Shown: positions 1 through 13,814, counted from the stretch's first letter. The stretch: DNA of 64,000 nucleotides from Eutypa lata (GCA_022661535.1 JAKULF010000007.1:2728001-2792000); one strand, 5' to 3'. Program-made: numbers and translations. Notes: generated by a model not told the origin, from the sequence alone.

Positions 1-3000
1 CGTTTTAGATTTCCTACGTGTCAACTAGCACTTTCCCGGCTCTGGCATTATCATGTACTTCGTGTGCAACTTTAACTAGATAGTATAATTAGACTTGTCT
101 ATATCAATTCAGTTGAACAACGGTTACTTAAGAGCATCACCCTTCTGACACGGGCGAGTTCAGGCCATACTGCTAGCCTATACCTATATATGAGTACCAA
201 TATTCGAGTTGATCTGCTAGTAGCTAATTAATACGCGCGTTAGACCCATGACCATTCCCTAGCGGTTGCTGGGCTAGGCACTTACTATTATTGCCTCAAT
301 GAAGAGTGCTACGAATCATATATAGGAGGACCTTCTCGAAATATTATGAGTAAACCGTTGAAACTGCTTGCTTCTGAGCCTTCTACACCGCTATCCAAGG
401 CGTAGGCTGCTTCTCGCCGCCTGCCTCTGTATAATCCGCAACCACGCCGAGGGCCGGGTTTTCTAGCGCCGATGTGATCCAGTAGTTATAGGGGGTAGCT
501 TGACATCATGGCCATCTTTGGGTAACAAGCGATGTGATGGTACAATGAGTCAGTCGTGCTAAGGAGTTGTCTGTCTTACCGGAATCCTTGATTACTTACC
601 TGGTGTTTCCATTGTCATGGGATAGATTAGTCATACGTGATAAAAGATACCACTAGGACGGGATGGAAAACCACTTAATAAGTCAGTCTTCAAATTGTTG
701 TCGCATGAATTTACACAGTACGTTTTATCATTTTCAATTGGCTATGAACAAACAACCAAGGCGCAAAACACCGTCTCAATGGGAGAATCAGGGGGTTCGT
801 CTCGTCTCGTCTGACTTACCGCCGACGTCCGTGAGCCGGGCCATCAAACTTTGGTACGGATTAGTTAATTGTCTGGTAGGCTTTTCCGCATGTAAGACTC
901 AGTGTTACCATTGCCCAACACCAGCTCACCGGAACGGAAGCGATTAGCTAGTTAGACCACGTTGTAGGACGAGATTTCGCTGTCGTCATTTCACCCGCCT
1001 TCTCTCCACTGCCCCGTGGCATTGCCGTGGCGCACATATTCTGTCTGTACTACCTACGAGCTGTTGCGCTTCAGTGCTAACTAGTTACTCCATAGGGGTG
1101 GACATTCGCGTGATCAGCTCCGGGTAAGTATGTACGAGACCACATTGTTCTGGAGGTGTAATGCTACATGACTTCGGCTATTTGCATGCTGGGTGCCTAC
1201 TTCGCACGTTACTATGTATATGTGTAAGGTATACCTACTCTATAACTAGACGATTGGGCCAAATATCAGACTATGTATGCGCGTGTGTGTATATACAACC
1301 TTCCTCTTACTTACTCGGTGTCGTCTTGATTACAACTATAGTATCACCATCACTGCCATCATGAAAGCCCTGATGCGAGCGATGATGTGCCCCTCCGTAG
1401 GGTCGCATTTCTGCTACGGTAGCTACGCTACTACCTACTGCGTGCGGACATGCATGGGCAGGATTTAGACGTAGTAGTATGGTGGTCAGAAGCTCAGCCT
1501 TGTCTGACCACAGCATCTCAACGTAGCAACCCGAGGCGGTTATCTCTATCTTTTTTCCTTGGTTCGGTGCTACTTGGATACTCCACCGTTGACAAGATGT
1601 ACGGTTGTCGAGATATTCCCGTCAGAATACGACCCGTCGGTTCCGAACTTTTCTTGTACCCGAGGCTCGCCTTATTCGTTCTCTTTTAATAGTGACCGCG
1701 TGGTGATGGGGGCTCGTTACATGAGGCCGGAATCATGATCGGAGAAGCTGGACTCTGGGTTCTGGACTTAGATGGTACTTGAATTATTCAGAGGCGGGAA
1801 CCCCCCCTCCCGAGTCCACCGCGTACAACTATGCACATGCACGCCTGCCTGCCTGGCTGCATTACCACCACAACTTCCCAACACCCTAAGTTAGCTCTAA
1901 CAGGCTGCCGTTCGGACAACTGAAGAGAATCCGATGTATCAGTTTGATGCGGGGGGCTTGTTTTCCTCCGCGTGGGTACATGAGAACTCGAGGTTGTGCG
2001 AAGAAGAGAGAGACTTTGCCGCATATGGTCTCCTCATCTAGCGGTAGGTAATCGGTGGGTATGTGGTACTCTCTTATCTACAGTGCTGACTTTACGTCAT
2101 CCTAGATACAAAGGTCATATACACTCAACGGACTTAGACATGCGTGTCAGCACGAGGAACTCGTAGGGCTAGCTGATACCCTAGAAGCTCTGGTTCAAGG
2201 CAATATCAACTGGGTGAAGGGATCGACTTGGTATCTAGATGGCCCTATGTAGCTATGTAGGTGTTGGCATAGGTGAAGGCTGCAATGACCGTTTACTTCG
2301 CGAGTTTAGGGCTGCATAGCGTAACGAAACGCGTCATTTACATCGTCTAGCAAGAGTTATCACCATATTTGTGCATGCTTACCGTGGTAGCTGCTCCGAT
2401 GGTGACTCTACCCCACAAGCTACTTTGGTAGGCAAGCTATGGCAAGGCAATAGGCGTATAATTTATACCGAGACGCTGTGCGGTTGTTTAGGCGCCTGTC
2501 AGACCACCGGGATGAGTCGTTTTTCGTTGCCCGAATCGCCAAGCAATTAGGATCGAGTCTTCCCAGCCAAATCATCTGCAACGATAGAGGCGGGAACAGA
2601 TTCGCAGGATTCATTTTAAAGAAATTGATTCCGGTTGGTTGGACTGTTGGCTTGCGCAGATCCCCTCATATCCTACTCGCCTGTGGCTAGGTGGGCAGGT
2701 GGGGTCACTACCTACATAGTTATACGGCTCCTATAAGTAGCGAGGCTCGGCATGCTTGCGTTGTGTGACCTCCCTACGAGCGGAGGGGGGCCATTCGGCT
2801 CGTAGGCACCCGGCCGAGTGGAGTTTGATGTAGACTTCGGCCGGTAGACGGACGACCCTTCACTCCTTCTGCAAACGGACTGGGGGGAGGTTCGTGATCT
2901 GATAGGGTTGGCAACATTATGAGAGATGCAGGAACGAGACACAAGATGCTATTCTGGGTGTTCTCGGTGAAGATGTCTAGCTAGATCGTGATTTGGTTTA

Positions 3001-6000
3001 CGGGTAGAAGGGGGGTAAAGAGCAAATGAAGAAGACTCTGACCGAAGGAGTGAGTACATACGCGTTTGTCGGGCAGAATGCAGTTGACTACGTAAATTAA
3101 TAAACGTCCATGTGCCGCATGCAGTGGAAGTGAATGTCCATCGGGAGGGCCATGATGCTGTCAGACCTGCAGGTTAACATGCAATATTGTCGACCCGCTG
3201 CGCCCCGTCATATCGTTTCATCGACCCTCCATTACTAAAGATAGGTCCTCTTCACCTGTGCAGCGAGCCCCCAACTTGCATAGAGACTGCGACGTAATAT
3301 AGTAAGCACTGAAACCGTGTGACGCAACACACTGCACCCTCTCGAGTCTGGGACAATAGGTACGCAATAACTAATGGAAGCTTGGAATGTTAGTTATAGT
3401 AAGTCGTGTGTCTCTTCGGAGACATGTTGCATCAGTACAATTTCTACATAGATCCCTAAAGCAATGACTATAACTCAGGAGGGTCAGTTCTTGTGACCCT
3501 CATCGGTTTTGTTGACGATAATTTGACGCTGTCAAAATAATTATAGTCTACCGTAGCATAGTCGTTTACGAACTTAGCGTTTGCTTACCACAGCGGTATT
3601 CTCTTTATCCGAGTGTTTTAGATAAGGCTACAGAGAGTTTTTCTAGTGATAGAGCTCGTATGCTGAGAGTAGCATACTGTCACAGCTAACTACCTACCTA
3701 TAATTAGCAGTAGTCTTAGTTACTATACTCTATACAATAATCTTTACTATGTTGTAGGGGGCTAACTTGATCTTGGACTCTAAATCTGTATACCGAGATC
3801 AATATCCGGGTACCGAATTCTAGGCATCACTTTTCGCGAATTGTTTGCAGCAACCCCCACATGTGTTCCCATGGCCTCGGTTTTCTCTAACCTAAAGTCA
3901 GGCGTTGCGCGGTGTCGTACGGGCCGGTTGATCGGTCTTCTTCATCTCATTTTTATGTTTCTCACGAGGAGCGAATTGGAATAGGGACCTAGTGAAGAAG
4001 AGGTCTAGAAGGTTAGGCGAGTTAGTCTCTCTAGGATCTATAATAGTGGAGGACAGAGAGGCCCTGTAATAAAGCTAAGTGGACCTCTATCTACATAGGT
4101 ATGTACATACACACACGTATCTAGTTAGTGCTAAATTGCCATGTGAACTGGTACGTATTTCGTAAGGTGTGCGATATCATCCTTGTCCGATGGAAAGCTC
4201 AAGCTCCGCGCCCAAGATACTGGACATACAAAGCTGCAAAGTAACTACCTACTTCGTAGCACCCGTTGGTAAGATAGGTGCTGCGTGTCGGTATGCACGT
4301 TGACAAATTAGGTTGATAGTGAACATTTATCTTAATCCTGAAGGATCCGAGTAATACCGCAAATGTTAATATATGAATTGAATACTTATACTGAGAAATA
4401 TTTAATGTATATTTAGAATAGGGTACATTGCATAGTCGATAGATAGATCTCATGTGTGACAGTGTTTTAGATATGAATAGGTGCAACACACTAGGGTAAA
4501 TGGTCCGAACTAACATCAAACTTGTGTGAACGCCAGCCGAGATGCAACTCCGATTTTTTTTAACGTATAACTACATAGTAACTTACGAAGTACGTAGAGT
4601 TTCAATGCCAAGTCATATTTACTTCGATAACTCTCACCTTAACTTGAAAACAATATCCAACGTTTTAATAACTACTTAATGTAGGAATAACTGATAGTTA
4701 TCCCCTGATGGCAAAAGGGGTCAGCAAGCATTTGGACTTTCAGTGAGATATCAATATCACATACGCACGCGAACATGTATGTACGTACTAACTACGTAGT
4801 ATAGTTCTATTGTACCTGATAGCGTATGCCCAGATGCGTCCAATCGTGCATTTAACCTTGATCGGGCCTGCATGAGACCCCGAACCGCCCCACGAACGCA
4901 AACTGAACTCCCCTAAACATCCATGTTAACCCCTATGTAAGGTATTTTGAACCAAACGTATTTATCTTGAACAGGTTAGGTTCAAGTGCTTTCGCCTCGC
5001 TTAAGCTTAGTTGTTATAGCTCTGAAAACAAATTCGGAATAGAAATTTCTTACAGACATACTTTTAGCTTGGTATCTTGGTTAAGTTAAGTACATGGTTA
5101 TACTAGTTACTAGTTGCCTACATCCACATGTACTACCTGGTATCACAGCGTTTTCGTTATAAATCAAGGCCTGAAAAGAACATCCGTAGCGCTGAGCAAG
5201 ATTTGATAACCAACTACCAACATTGCATATTACACATAGACATACATGTATGTATGTATGTCTGCTCTCACTGTCACTGTTGTAGGTACAGCACTTTATG
5301 TACCCCATATCGACCACTCCACCCCAGGGCTCCAAATCACGGAAACCAACCTATCAAGGTTAGCTCCCCGGCTCTTCATTCGATGTTTGTATGCATGGAG
5401 TACATACATAGTTAGACCTATGTATGTCTGTAATATCGCAAGTCTGCGGCATGCATGCAGCATGGTGGTGGTGGACTGGAGATGACACCCCTGATGATAA
5501 TATTACTGTATTTGTCTCGCCCCCTTCTCTGCTCTTTCACCAGTCTGCCAGTGTGTGTTCATAAGCTCTTAGATGATCTGCACTGGTCATGCCAGTTTGT
5601 TTCATATCAATATCTTGTTCCTTTTTATGCCAGACGAGCTACTGTTTGTACTATCATAATGCTCTAATGACGGGGTCGATCTAACGGGGATATTATCTTT
5701 TGCTTTTTACCCTTTCTTCATGTAGCTGCCCGCCCTCCCTTTAAATATTTTACATGTTAATAATCTACCAATTGCCCAGCCATCTAATAGCTGATAGGAT
5801 AACCATTTTCAGCTTTTGTCTTGCGATACAACTTCCAGTTGCGATTGTGGTGTGTTGGTGCGTTGTGCGTGTGGGCATTCCTGTTCTGTCATCTTACTTA
5901 TTACTCTGGGCGGACGGACTTATAACTTACACGGACTGGGGGGCGGCCATCCTACCTTGAGGTTAGGCCATCCTAATAAGACTGCCGACAATACCTAACT
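1..6000. other. Intergenic, no supported gene
   Basis: No open frame here looks like a protein: all are under about 110 codons, lack recognisable motifs and do not join through plausible introns. The DNA is AT-leaning with short TACC/GTAG/TACA tracts, for example a GTAT run at 5246-5261. The last 500 bases are pyrimidine-rich and are probably promoter and 5' leader of the gene starting at 6001. No tRNA, rRNA or transposon coding remnant was recognised. Confidence 0.6.
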
Positions 6001-9000
6001 ATGACCACCCCTGACTCCGAATCCACAATGTCAAGCTCCTCACCAACACCAGTAGGCGTGAACAATGCAGCATCGTCTCGACATGCTCGTTCAAGAACGC
6101 AAAGCGTATCGAGTGACCGGCCTTCAACTATCGCCTACAGCCTAATGTCGCCTCCGCTTTCCGTCTCGCCAGAGGCAGCTTTCATTGCTGCCTCGGCTGC
6201 TTCGCAGATTATCACTAACGATCATGACGGCCACTCAGAATCTTGGTATGACCAGGTTGGCATCGAGCCATCGGGTGAGACTGCAATTATCTCTCCCGGC
6301 GCGCTTCAACTTGCCAATAATTTCGTCGACCAATTGCTATTTAATATCATTGCCATAGCCGGATCTACCTCCTTATCAGCACTACGACCCGCCGTAATCG
6401 ATGTGCTCAAGCCGAAACTCGCCAAAGATGCTATCAACCAAGCCGACGAAGAATTACGAGAGTACCTCGGTGGCGGTGAAGTAGATGACTTAGCACGCTC
6501 TCCTGTGACAGAATCCTCCAGAGATTGGGACCTCGAATTGGCGTGGAAGAGGACGCGGCTGCGATGCATGGTTTATTCCTCTCTTGGAGACTTGGAAGAA
6601 GACGATGAAGATTATTTCATGGAACAAGAACACCTCAGGGGGGAGTCGGACGATATCCTAACCGAATCTGTTTCCTCCGCCGTCGCCATCTTCCTTACAT
6701 CGATCCTGGAGTTCATGGGCGAGCAGGTTCTAGTGATTTCCGGTCAGGCGGCTTTCAACAGACTACGAGTAAAATATGAGAAGGAGTTTAAGGACGGTTC
6801 TCGATCGCAAGGGGATGCTGCGGAACGCATCCTCGTCGAAGAGCTTGACATGGAGCGCGTTGCCTTGGACCGCACACTCGGACGGCTTTGGCGAGCGTGG
6901 AAGAAGAGAATACGATCTCCGACGGAACCCAATTTCTCGCGTCCTTTCTCCCGAAGCTCAACCATTGCCTCGAGCCTACCGCCTACTAGACAAGGCAGTA
7001 CCATCACGATGACAGACCGAGCTATATCTAGTACCTTTTTGAAAGAGCCGAGTGTGGAAGTAGAGGAGGAAACGACCCAGTCAGAAGAAACAAAGTCGGG
7101 AGAGGAGACAAAGCCGGCAGAAGACATTGAGGGCAAACCAGCTAGAGAGGCTCTTCCTTCGGCTATTCCCTTACCCATGAGTAATAATGACGTCGCAGAG
7201 ATCGAAGTTCCTGGGCTTGTCTCTTATAGTGACGGCGAAAGCAGCGATGAAGAAGAAAATGACGATGTGGTGATTGGAAGACGGCAACGACCTAAGAGTT
7301 CAATTCTATTTTTCCAACAGTCTAAGCTTGAACCACCAGCGCCAACTATATCGGAGCCGCAAACCCCAGTCCGACCTCGTCGTGGGCGCGCAAACTCGCT
7401 CCCCACCCCGGCGGTGTCACCATACAAATGGCTTTCGCTGATTCATTCTGATGCCCTTGCAAGTGAACAATTGGCCGAGGAAAACCTGGACAAAAATAAA
7501 GCAACCGAATACGCTCAGGAAAAGGTTGGATCTGGGTCAACGGAACTTGCTAGCATCGGCCCAGAAGTTATTCATAATGGCAATGCTGCTACTGCACGTA
7601 ATAACACACGGAAGGGACCGCGGACTCGCGCTGCGGAAGGCGATATGGACGATTTTGAAGAGGCTCAGATTCTGACATCATCCCGCGTATCTATCGGGGG
7701 CAGGAGCTCCCCAGGGGTCTCAGAAGCCGGCGTCACAAGACCTCCATCGATCCTTATTGCTCGTTCTAATAGCGTTGGTTCTGCTAGACTTATCAACGTC
7801 CAATCACCTCGAAGCCCCAGCATGGGATCACGAACCGGCTCATGGGAGGTGGAGTATACTCGATCTACTGACATATCTCGTGAGGGTAGCGTCTGTACCC
7901 CAACCCCACCAATTGCCGAAGAGCAGGATCTGGTTGTATCTTCTGAGACCCAGAAGGGTAGTGGGCTCATTATCCCGTCAAATGAGCATCTAGATGTCAA
8001 GCTCATCTCACCAGTTCCCCCACGATCCCGCAGCCCCCCAAAGAGTGTCCCGTCGCAGCCTACGGGTTTGGCCCCTGCACCTAGCGTTACCAAGGTGACG
8101 ATTTTGAGCCATCCAACCCCACGCTCGTCTTCCTTGCCGGAGAATCAGGACATATCTCATAAGTCTAGTTATAGAAATCCGCCGCTACCTACCTTACCTG
8201 AAAGAAGTGCCGGGAGACCGGTTCAAGGGCAAGCAAATACAGCTGCCATCGCCGTCACTCCTCAGCGAGGTTCACCTGAATCGGCCAAGGTCCAGCGTGC
8301 CAAGCTGAACGACTCGCCTGCGTCTTCAACGTCCAACAAACTTAAGGCTCTCCGTAGCTCTGAAGACAGTGGTTCTCAGCGTCCTGTAGATATTACACGC
8401 CATTTCGAGGAGCTTATTCATAGCGATCAAACTTTACAATACACCTTGACACCTGAAAATATGCGAGAAACGAGCGTAAGTCTCACGAACTCTATTTTGT
8501 AAAACGTAATTCTAACATAATTATAGTCGAGCAAGTCAAGCCGATCGATTAAGGATGAAAGTCCTGTGGGTCACCGATCACGAATGAGCGAGGATGTTAA
8601 GACTACACAGCCAGCTAGCCAACGTTCCCGGTCTCGATCCTCTTCGTTCAAGAGAACATTGTCGTTATCGAAGTCGACAGGCTTGAATTCGCACCCTCCT
8701 ACGGAAGGATATACCAATGGAAAGCATACCGGCCCAGGTTCGAAACCACCAGTTTCGATGCCCATGAAGTCTCGGCCCGGTCCTGCAGCACGTGATGCAA
8801 GAGTCCCCGTAGACTCGACCATGGACTTTGCTGAGTTTATTCGCGGCACTGGGCCACAGGGAGCAAATACGACTCCTCCCAGGGTGCGTACCGGGAGCGT
8901 GACGAATGCTCGAAACGGTAGCCCGCCTGTTACCGCTTCAAGCACGAGCAGCCGCCCTAGTAGTGCTATTGCACGCGCCCGCCTCCAAGCCAGAGATGCA

Positions 9001-9960
9001 ACTGTTGCGTCAAATAACGGAAGCTCTGAGCTTATTGACTTCATTCGCCGGGGGCCTCAGGACTCAGCTAACAACAACCCTCGCATTCCGCGCCACGTTG
9101 CTCCATTCCGTAGCACCATGGACTCTGATCAGATGCAGATGTCTGGGGCCACAGGTGGGAGAGCTATAGATGCTGTATTGCCCAACATCAGAGACAGCCA
9201 GGCTTCCACTAACATCACTGAGACTTCTTACCCTTCATCTATGAACTCGCAGAGTGCTCTTTTGAGCAAGGCTAACAAGCCGGCGACCTACGCAAACAAC
9301 TTCGATGACGGGGATATGGCACCGAAGCGCAAACAACGACGCGTTCGAGATCCGTATGCCATCGACCTTAGTGATGAAGACGATGATTTAGATATCTTGC
9401 CACAGCCTAAACTTAAGCCCAAAAAGGAGGAGAGTCTTATTGACTTCTTGAATAACTTTGAACCGCCTCCAGAACCTGAGCCGAAGCCCTTTACGCCCCA
9501 AACGCTGCCGAAGAAGAAATCCGCTCCTAATTTGATTTCACGCCTAAGATCAGGCGGGCATTCTAATAGCAGCTCATTTGGTCTTACTCGCAGGGGGTCT
9601 AACATCGAATCTCGATCTAACATCGAATCCCGATCTTTACACAGCCGAGCAAGCACTACTCGTGGCTACACACCGATTTCCGTGAACATCCCACAGGGGT
9701 CAAACTTCATGGCGTCACCACCACCACCTCCTAGGGTCCAGACCAGCGCATCCAATCGCGTGGCCATGAAGAAATTCGAGCCCCGGGATGCCCATTCAGG
9801 CACGTCGAGAACCTCGGATCTGGCTAGCTTCCTCCGGGACTCCGAACCACCGCCGTCGACTATGGCATCCCCTATATCATCACCTCCGGACGAAAAGACA
9901 AGCAGCGGTGGCGGGTTTTCCCGCATGTTCGAGCGGCGCAAGAAATCTAGCGTTTTCTAA
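6001..9960 (+). CDS. Large disordered conserved-type fungal protein with repeated F-I/L-R motifs
   Basis: Two exons, 6001-8475 and 8527-9960, joined over a 51-bp GTAAG...TAG intron, give 1302 residues. I do not recognise a named family. Residues about 55-230 are the only ordered-looking part: an alpha-helical stretch (LQLANNFVDQLLFNIIAIAG, then a charged helix) that could be a histone-fold-like or dimerisation module. The rest is Ser/Pro/Arg-rich and probably disordered. The C-terminal third carries four similar short motifs: DFAEFIRGTGP, LIDFIRRGP, LIDFLNNFEPP and LASFLRDSEPP. The end (GGGFSRMFERRKKSSVF) is basic. A 15-bp duplication near 9598-9640 repeats SNIESR. The start at 6001 is the first Met of a long frame. 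The intron is a multiple of three but contains an in-frame stop, so retention would truncate the protein. Motif spacing suggests a scaffold or cortical adaptor; that is inference. Confidence 0.8.
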
Positions 9961-10875
9961 ATCCCGCCAACATTCCTTCATCTACCTACCTAACCTTCGT
10001 GTACAAATCTATTTCTCTCACCCAAAAAGGCCCTCTTCGTCTCTTTTCTTTCGATTTCGGATAGTGGGAAAGGAAAGAAAAAAACTTAAGTGGCATACGG
10101 CGGCATTCCCTATGTGGTACTACGGCTAATCAAGACTCGACGACCGAGATTTTTTATTTTATTTTTCCTTTCGTTTTCATGGATATTTTCGTGTATATTC
10201 TATCGATACCAGCACCGTTGGCTTTTCATTTCGAAACGAAAAGGCCACGTAGTCTCGTTCCGAGGATCCGAGGAGGGGCGGTTATTGGGGGTTGGATGAC
10301 CTCTCCGCAGCAAACTCGGTTTCATTATAGCTTTGCGTTGGTGGTTGGGCTGCGACGAGGTGGGACGGACGACCAACGTGGCTGAAGCGAAGGTGTAAAG
10401 GTGAGGTGGTATCTATCTGTCTGGGAGGGTGATCTTGTACGGATCTTCGAATCTTATCTATGGGCGAGACGATAATGTAAAAAATCAAAATCAAAATAAA
10501 TACAATTCTAATTCAAAGTCAACTATGAGCTAGCTCGGCTCTCTTATCGAGTTTCTGTGCGGTGGCCTCTGCAGAATGCTTCATAGGGCTTGGAGAGCTT
10601 TCCATGCTGCGGTTTGAGGATATCTATCGAGCTTGTTGAGCCTTCTTTTGGCAACTTCTCGTGGTAGATCACAGTCCTATATTTGCACAGACGTTGTGAT
10701 GTTTAGCTCAAAGGTTGTATCCGCGATTTGATTCATTCTTCAGGTAGTATGCCAGGCCTAGACTATTTCTTCCCGCCCACTTGCTTTCTCTACTGATTAG
10801 ATGCCACAGGGATTTGTATCTAATATGGCCACATATGTAGTTACATACCTACATAGCTAGCTAGCTATGTAGCTA
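9961..10875. other. Intergenic 3' regions
   Basis: This lies between the stop of the gene ending at 9960 and the stop of the reverse-strand ORF at 10876. It holds T-rich 3' flanking DNA and no supported gene. An AATAAA-like stretch near 10493-10500 could serve polyadenylation of the forward gene. Confidence 0.5.
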
Positions 10876-11987
10876 TCAGAAATCACAATCATGAAACTCA
10901 TAATCAGAACCCCAACTATCGCTGCCCCGACGCTGCCAACACCAGCGCCAACGCCAACCCCGACCACTATAACTAGAAGAGTCATCGACGGTACTACCGT
11001 TACACCAGCCCCTACACCGCCAGCCACCATAACCACAGCCACAGCGGTCACTCGACGAAGACCAGGAAGGAGAAGGTATCGGTCTACGAGGGCCAGGAAC
11101 AGGACCATGATGACACAGCGGCGGTGGCAGAGGTGAGTGATGAGCTGGGGGATATGTAGGCCGGGCGAAAGCGCTCAAGCTGCTGCTGCTGCTGCTACTA
11201 TCGTCGTCGTCAGACGACCCCGCACGCCCCCTATTTCTTCCTCTCCCTTGGTTCCGCCGTTTCGATGGCGGCCCCGCAACCCCGAACCACCGCGCAAGAC
11301 GTGACCCACCCCCCGCCACCGGTCTACTACTACTTCCCGATCCCTGACCCCTTTTCCGTCCCCGTCCTCGTCTCCGCCCTCGTTTCTGCCTAGTAGTGGC
11401 TAACCTGACCTGCGAACTGTCGGGACAATCGATGGTGGGCAATAATACTTGAGCGTTCGATGCAAGTGAAATTGGAGGCGGTGGTGGCGTGTCCTCGACG
11501 ACGCCCTGGATGATCGTCCGCGTCATGTCGCCGAGCTGTCGGTCCAAGAGGGATGTCACTCCGCCGCCGCCACTTGTCCCTGGAGGTGGTGGGTTTGGGG
11601 TTGGGGTTGGGATTGGACTTGGAATCGTGTTGGAGGTTTCAGAGACCCCGTGGATGTAGGTTCGCGTCATGTCGCCTAGGTTGCGGTTTAGGATGGTGGG
11701 CGGCAGCAGCGCGGCTGGTGGTTGTTGGGGGGTGGGTGATCGTGTGATGGGTGTTCTTCGGCGGTGGGTTTGGTGGTTGTTGTGTGGTGGTAGTAGTCGG
11801 GTTGTGTGCGGTCTGGAATCTGATGGTGGCGGACGTGGGGAAGAAGAAGGTGGTTGAACCGTCAGCCGAGGGATCTGTGCAGTTGGATATTGCGCTGTAG
11901 CCGCATGGTTTAGACGAGCTGTGCCTCCTCTCGAAGCTGAACAAGGAGCACCACCACCGCCTGCGATCGGCTTCCCCATGTTTGTCG

Positions 11988-12018
<31 letters not shown>

Positions 12019-12852
12019 ATGGAATGATGGATCTTGTTGTGTTGGCGGTGGTGTCGTGCCCGGTGGCACCACTGGGGGAGGCGGAATCCAGTCCCATATC
12101 GAGGTGAAAGCCTTAGATCCGAGAACCGGGTCTGGCCCGTGTGAACGACGACCGGGTCTCCTATCATCTCCCATATGTTTACGTGATTTGCCTTTGCTTC
12201 GAGATCCATGGAGCCTACTACGATCACCACCCTGCCGGGAACTGTGGTAGACGTGGCCACGACTTTGACGCCGCCTCAAATGACGGCTCCGGCGCTTGTT
12301 GGGGCGTCTTGATGGATGTCGTTGTTGTCGTTGTTGTTGCCTTTTCGGCCTGTGTTTATTCGCGGGTTCGGACTGCCGTGGCGAGTAGATACTTTTAGTC
12401 TCCTTAGCGGATGGTCTTCCGAGTGTCTGGCGCCTCACCGGGGGTGGTGGAACGATACGCGGGGGTTTTCGTGTGCCCCCCTTATCCCGAGGCCGGGGTT
12501 GGGGTTGGGGTCGGGGTCGGGGAGGAGATTGTGATTGTGCTCTACACCACCTACATGTACTTGGTGAACTACAGGTTTTAGATGCGGTAGAGCAGACAGA
12601 AGAAGAAGACTGGCATCTCGGGTTGTTACCGCCGCGCCTATGGGGGGTCCTTCCTCTTCTTCTTGCCCTCTGCTCGTGTCCTCGTTGTGGTCTTTGCTGT
12701 TGCTCACTCGTTCTTTCTTTGAAGTACTCGATGGCACTTTTCACGTTGCCCATTCTCGACGAGCTTATGCTCTGTGATGTGGCTTTTCCTTTGCTGCTGG
12801 CTGGCCGGCCGGCCAGTTGGTTGGATCGAAAGTTGAGAGCTTGGGTATACAA
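10876..12852 (-). CDS. Hypothetical Arg/Ser/Pro-rich protein with a duplicated LGDMTRT motif
   Basis: A 658-codon open frame on the reverse strand, with no family recognised. The N-terminal part (MGNVKSAIEYFKERTSEQQ from 12753) looks like normal protein, so translation may start there rather than at 12852. It is followed by Arg-rich and RS-like tracts, proline runs (WDWIPPPPVVPPG), a poly-Ser run from a CTG/CAG repeat at 11991-12019, and two copies of LGDMTRT-x-I-x-GV-x-E (about 11640-11690 and 11500-11550) about 45 residues apart. The duplicated motif argues for real coding in this frame. Against it, the composition is low-complexity, another reverse frame is open over the last 80 codons, and an unrecognised intron near the C-terminus is possible. 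The tail (Gly/Trp/Cys-rich) is odd. Confidence 0.45.
11991..12019. repeat. (CTG)n trinucleotide repeat
   Basis: About nine uninterrupted GCT/CTG units. In the reverse-strand ORF they encode a poly-serine run, so copy-number change would stay in frame. Confidence 0.9.
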
Positions 12853-13128
12853 TAACTAGAGGGCAAAGAGCCCCGACATGGACTTGTAGTAGATGAAATT
12901 GATTCGGAAATGGGCTTTTATGGCATGTGTAGGGTACACCTGACTTAATTGTGATACCGATTCATAGTCTATTATCACGTCGTGCAAAGTCAACCGACTA
13001 GGTTCGCTAAGTAGTGGTGAATAGCAAACACGCAAACAAAAAAGGGGTACTCCTAGCTAGCCTGACTAGAGCAAATCACGAGGACAACAATATATCCTCC
13101 TACGGAGTCATCCACCTTCATAGCATAT

Positions 13129-13135
13129 TATAAAA
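13129..13135 (+). promoter_or_regulatory. TATA box upstream of the 84-codon ORF
   Basis: TATAAAA lies about 94 bp before the ATG at 13229, at a distance that fits a short 5' leader. It supports the small downstream frame being transcribed. Confidence 0.4.
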
Positions 13136-13228
13136 GAGCCAAGGACTGTATCTATCCCGAGCCCCCGCCTTCTCATAACCTATATAGACGACTTAACGAA
13201 ACAACCATAAAGCAAAATCAAGACTCTG

Positions 13229-13483
13229 ATGAAATCTGGTACCGATATATTATCGCCCAGGTCCATAGAGGAACGAGCCGATGGTTCCTATCAAGCAACA
13301 CCTTCCGATATGAGTAGCGAGGCGTACAGAAATACTATGATGGCCATTGGCATCACGATAGGCATCGTTGTCCCAATAGCTACTATCATAGCTGTTGTGT
13401 TGGTTGTTCGGTACATCACGAACAGACGCAGGGCGGCTGGTGGTAGTCCCCAGCCTGTCTTGCAGAATACTAGGGCGGTATGA
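13229..13483 (+). CDS. Small single-pass membrane protein
   Basis: An 84-residue frame. Residues about 35-62 form one strong hydrophobic segment (ITIGIVVPIATIIAVVLVV), followed by a basic RYITNRRR stop-transfer stretch and a short polar tail. The polar N-terminal part has no signal peptide, so a type III/Nout-Cin single-span protein is likely by the positive-inside rule. A TATAAAA box lies 94 bp upstream. A 12-G homopolymer follows the stop (13510-13521). Family unknown. The frame is short and could be fortuitous, but the membrane span, basic flank and TATA box together favour a real gene. Confidence 0.42.
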   Translation: MKSGTDILSPRSIEERADGSYQATPSDMSSEAYRNTMMAIGITIGIVVPIATIIAVVLVVRYITNRRRAAGGSPQPVLQNTRAV

Positions 13484-13814
13484 GCGGTATATGAAGATGA
13501 GAAGACGGTGGGGGGGGGGGGTAGTGGACGAGAAGGAGAGCAGAGTAGGGAGGCAGGAGACGGGTGTATGGGCGTGGACCTTGATGTGATTATAGGCGTA
13601 AATATAGATAGACATGGATATTTGTCTCGAGCTGGGTTAGCTTGACGGGGATCTGTGTAGACTTGTTCTGTTCATGATTGTATTGTTGCTATTCATTCAT
13701 ATGGTACATAGGGCGTCTATGCTCGGTTTCTACAGCCACAACTTATTCCACGACCACAGCATATATTACATCCCCAAAACTAAAGTCCAGCAGGAGTTCA
13801 ATGTGACCTGACCC

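Noticed and set aside
2420..2942. Short overlapping frames near 2.4-2.9 kb
   Set aside because: All are under 80 codons with no homology or splice partners that I could recognise.
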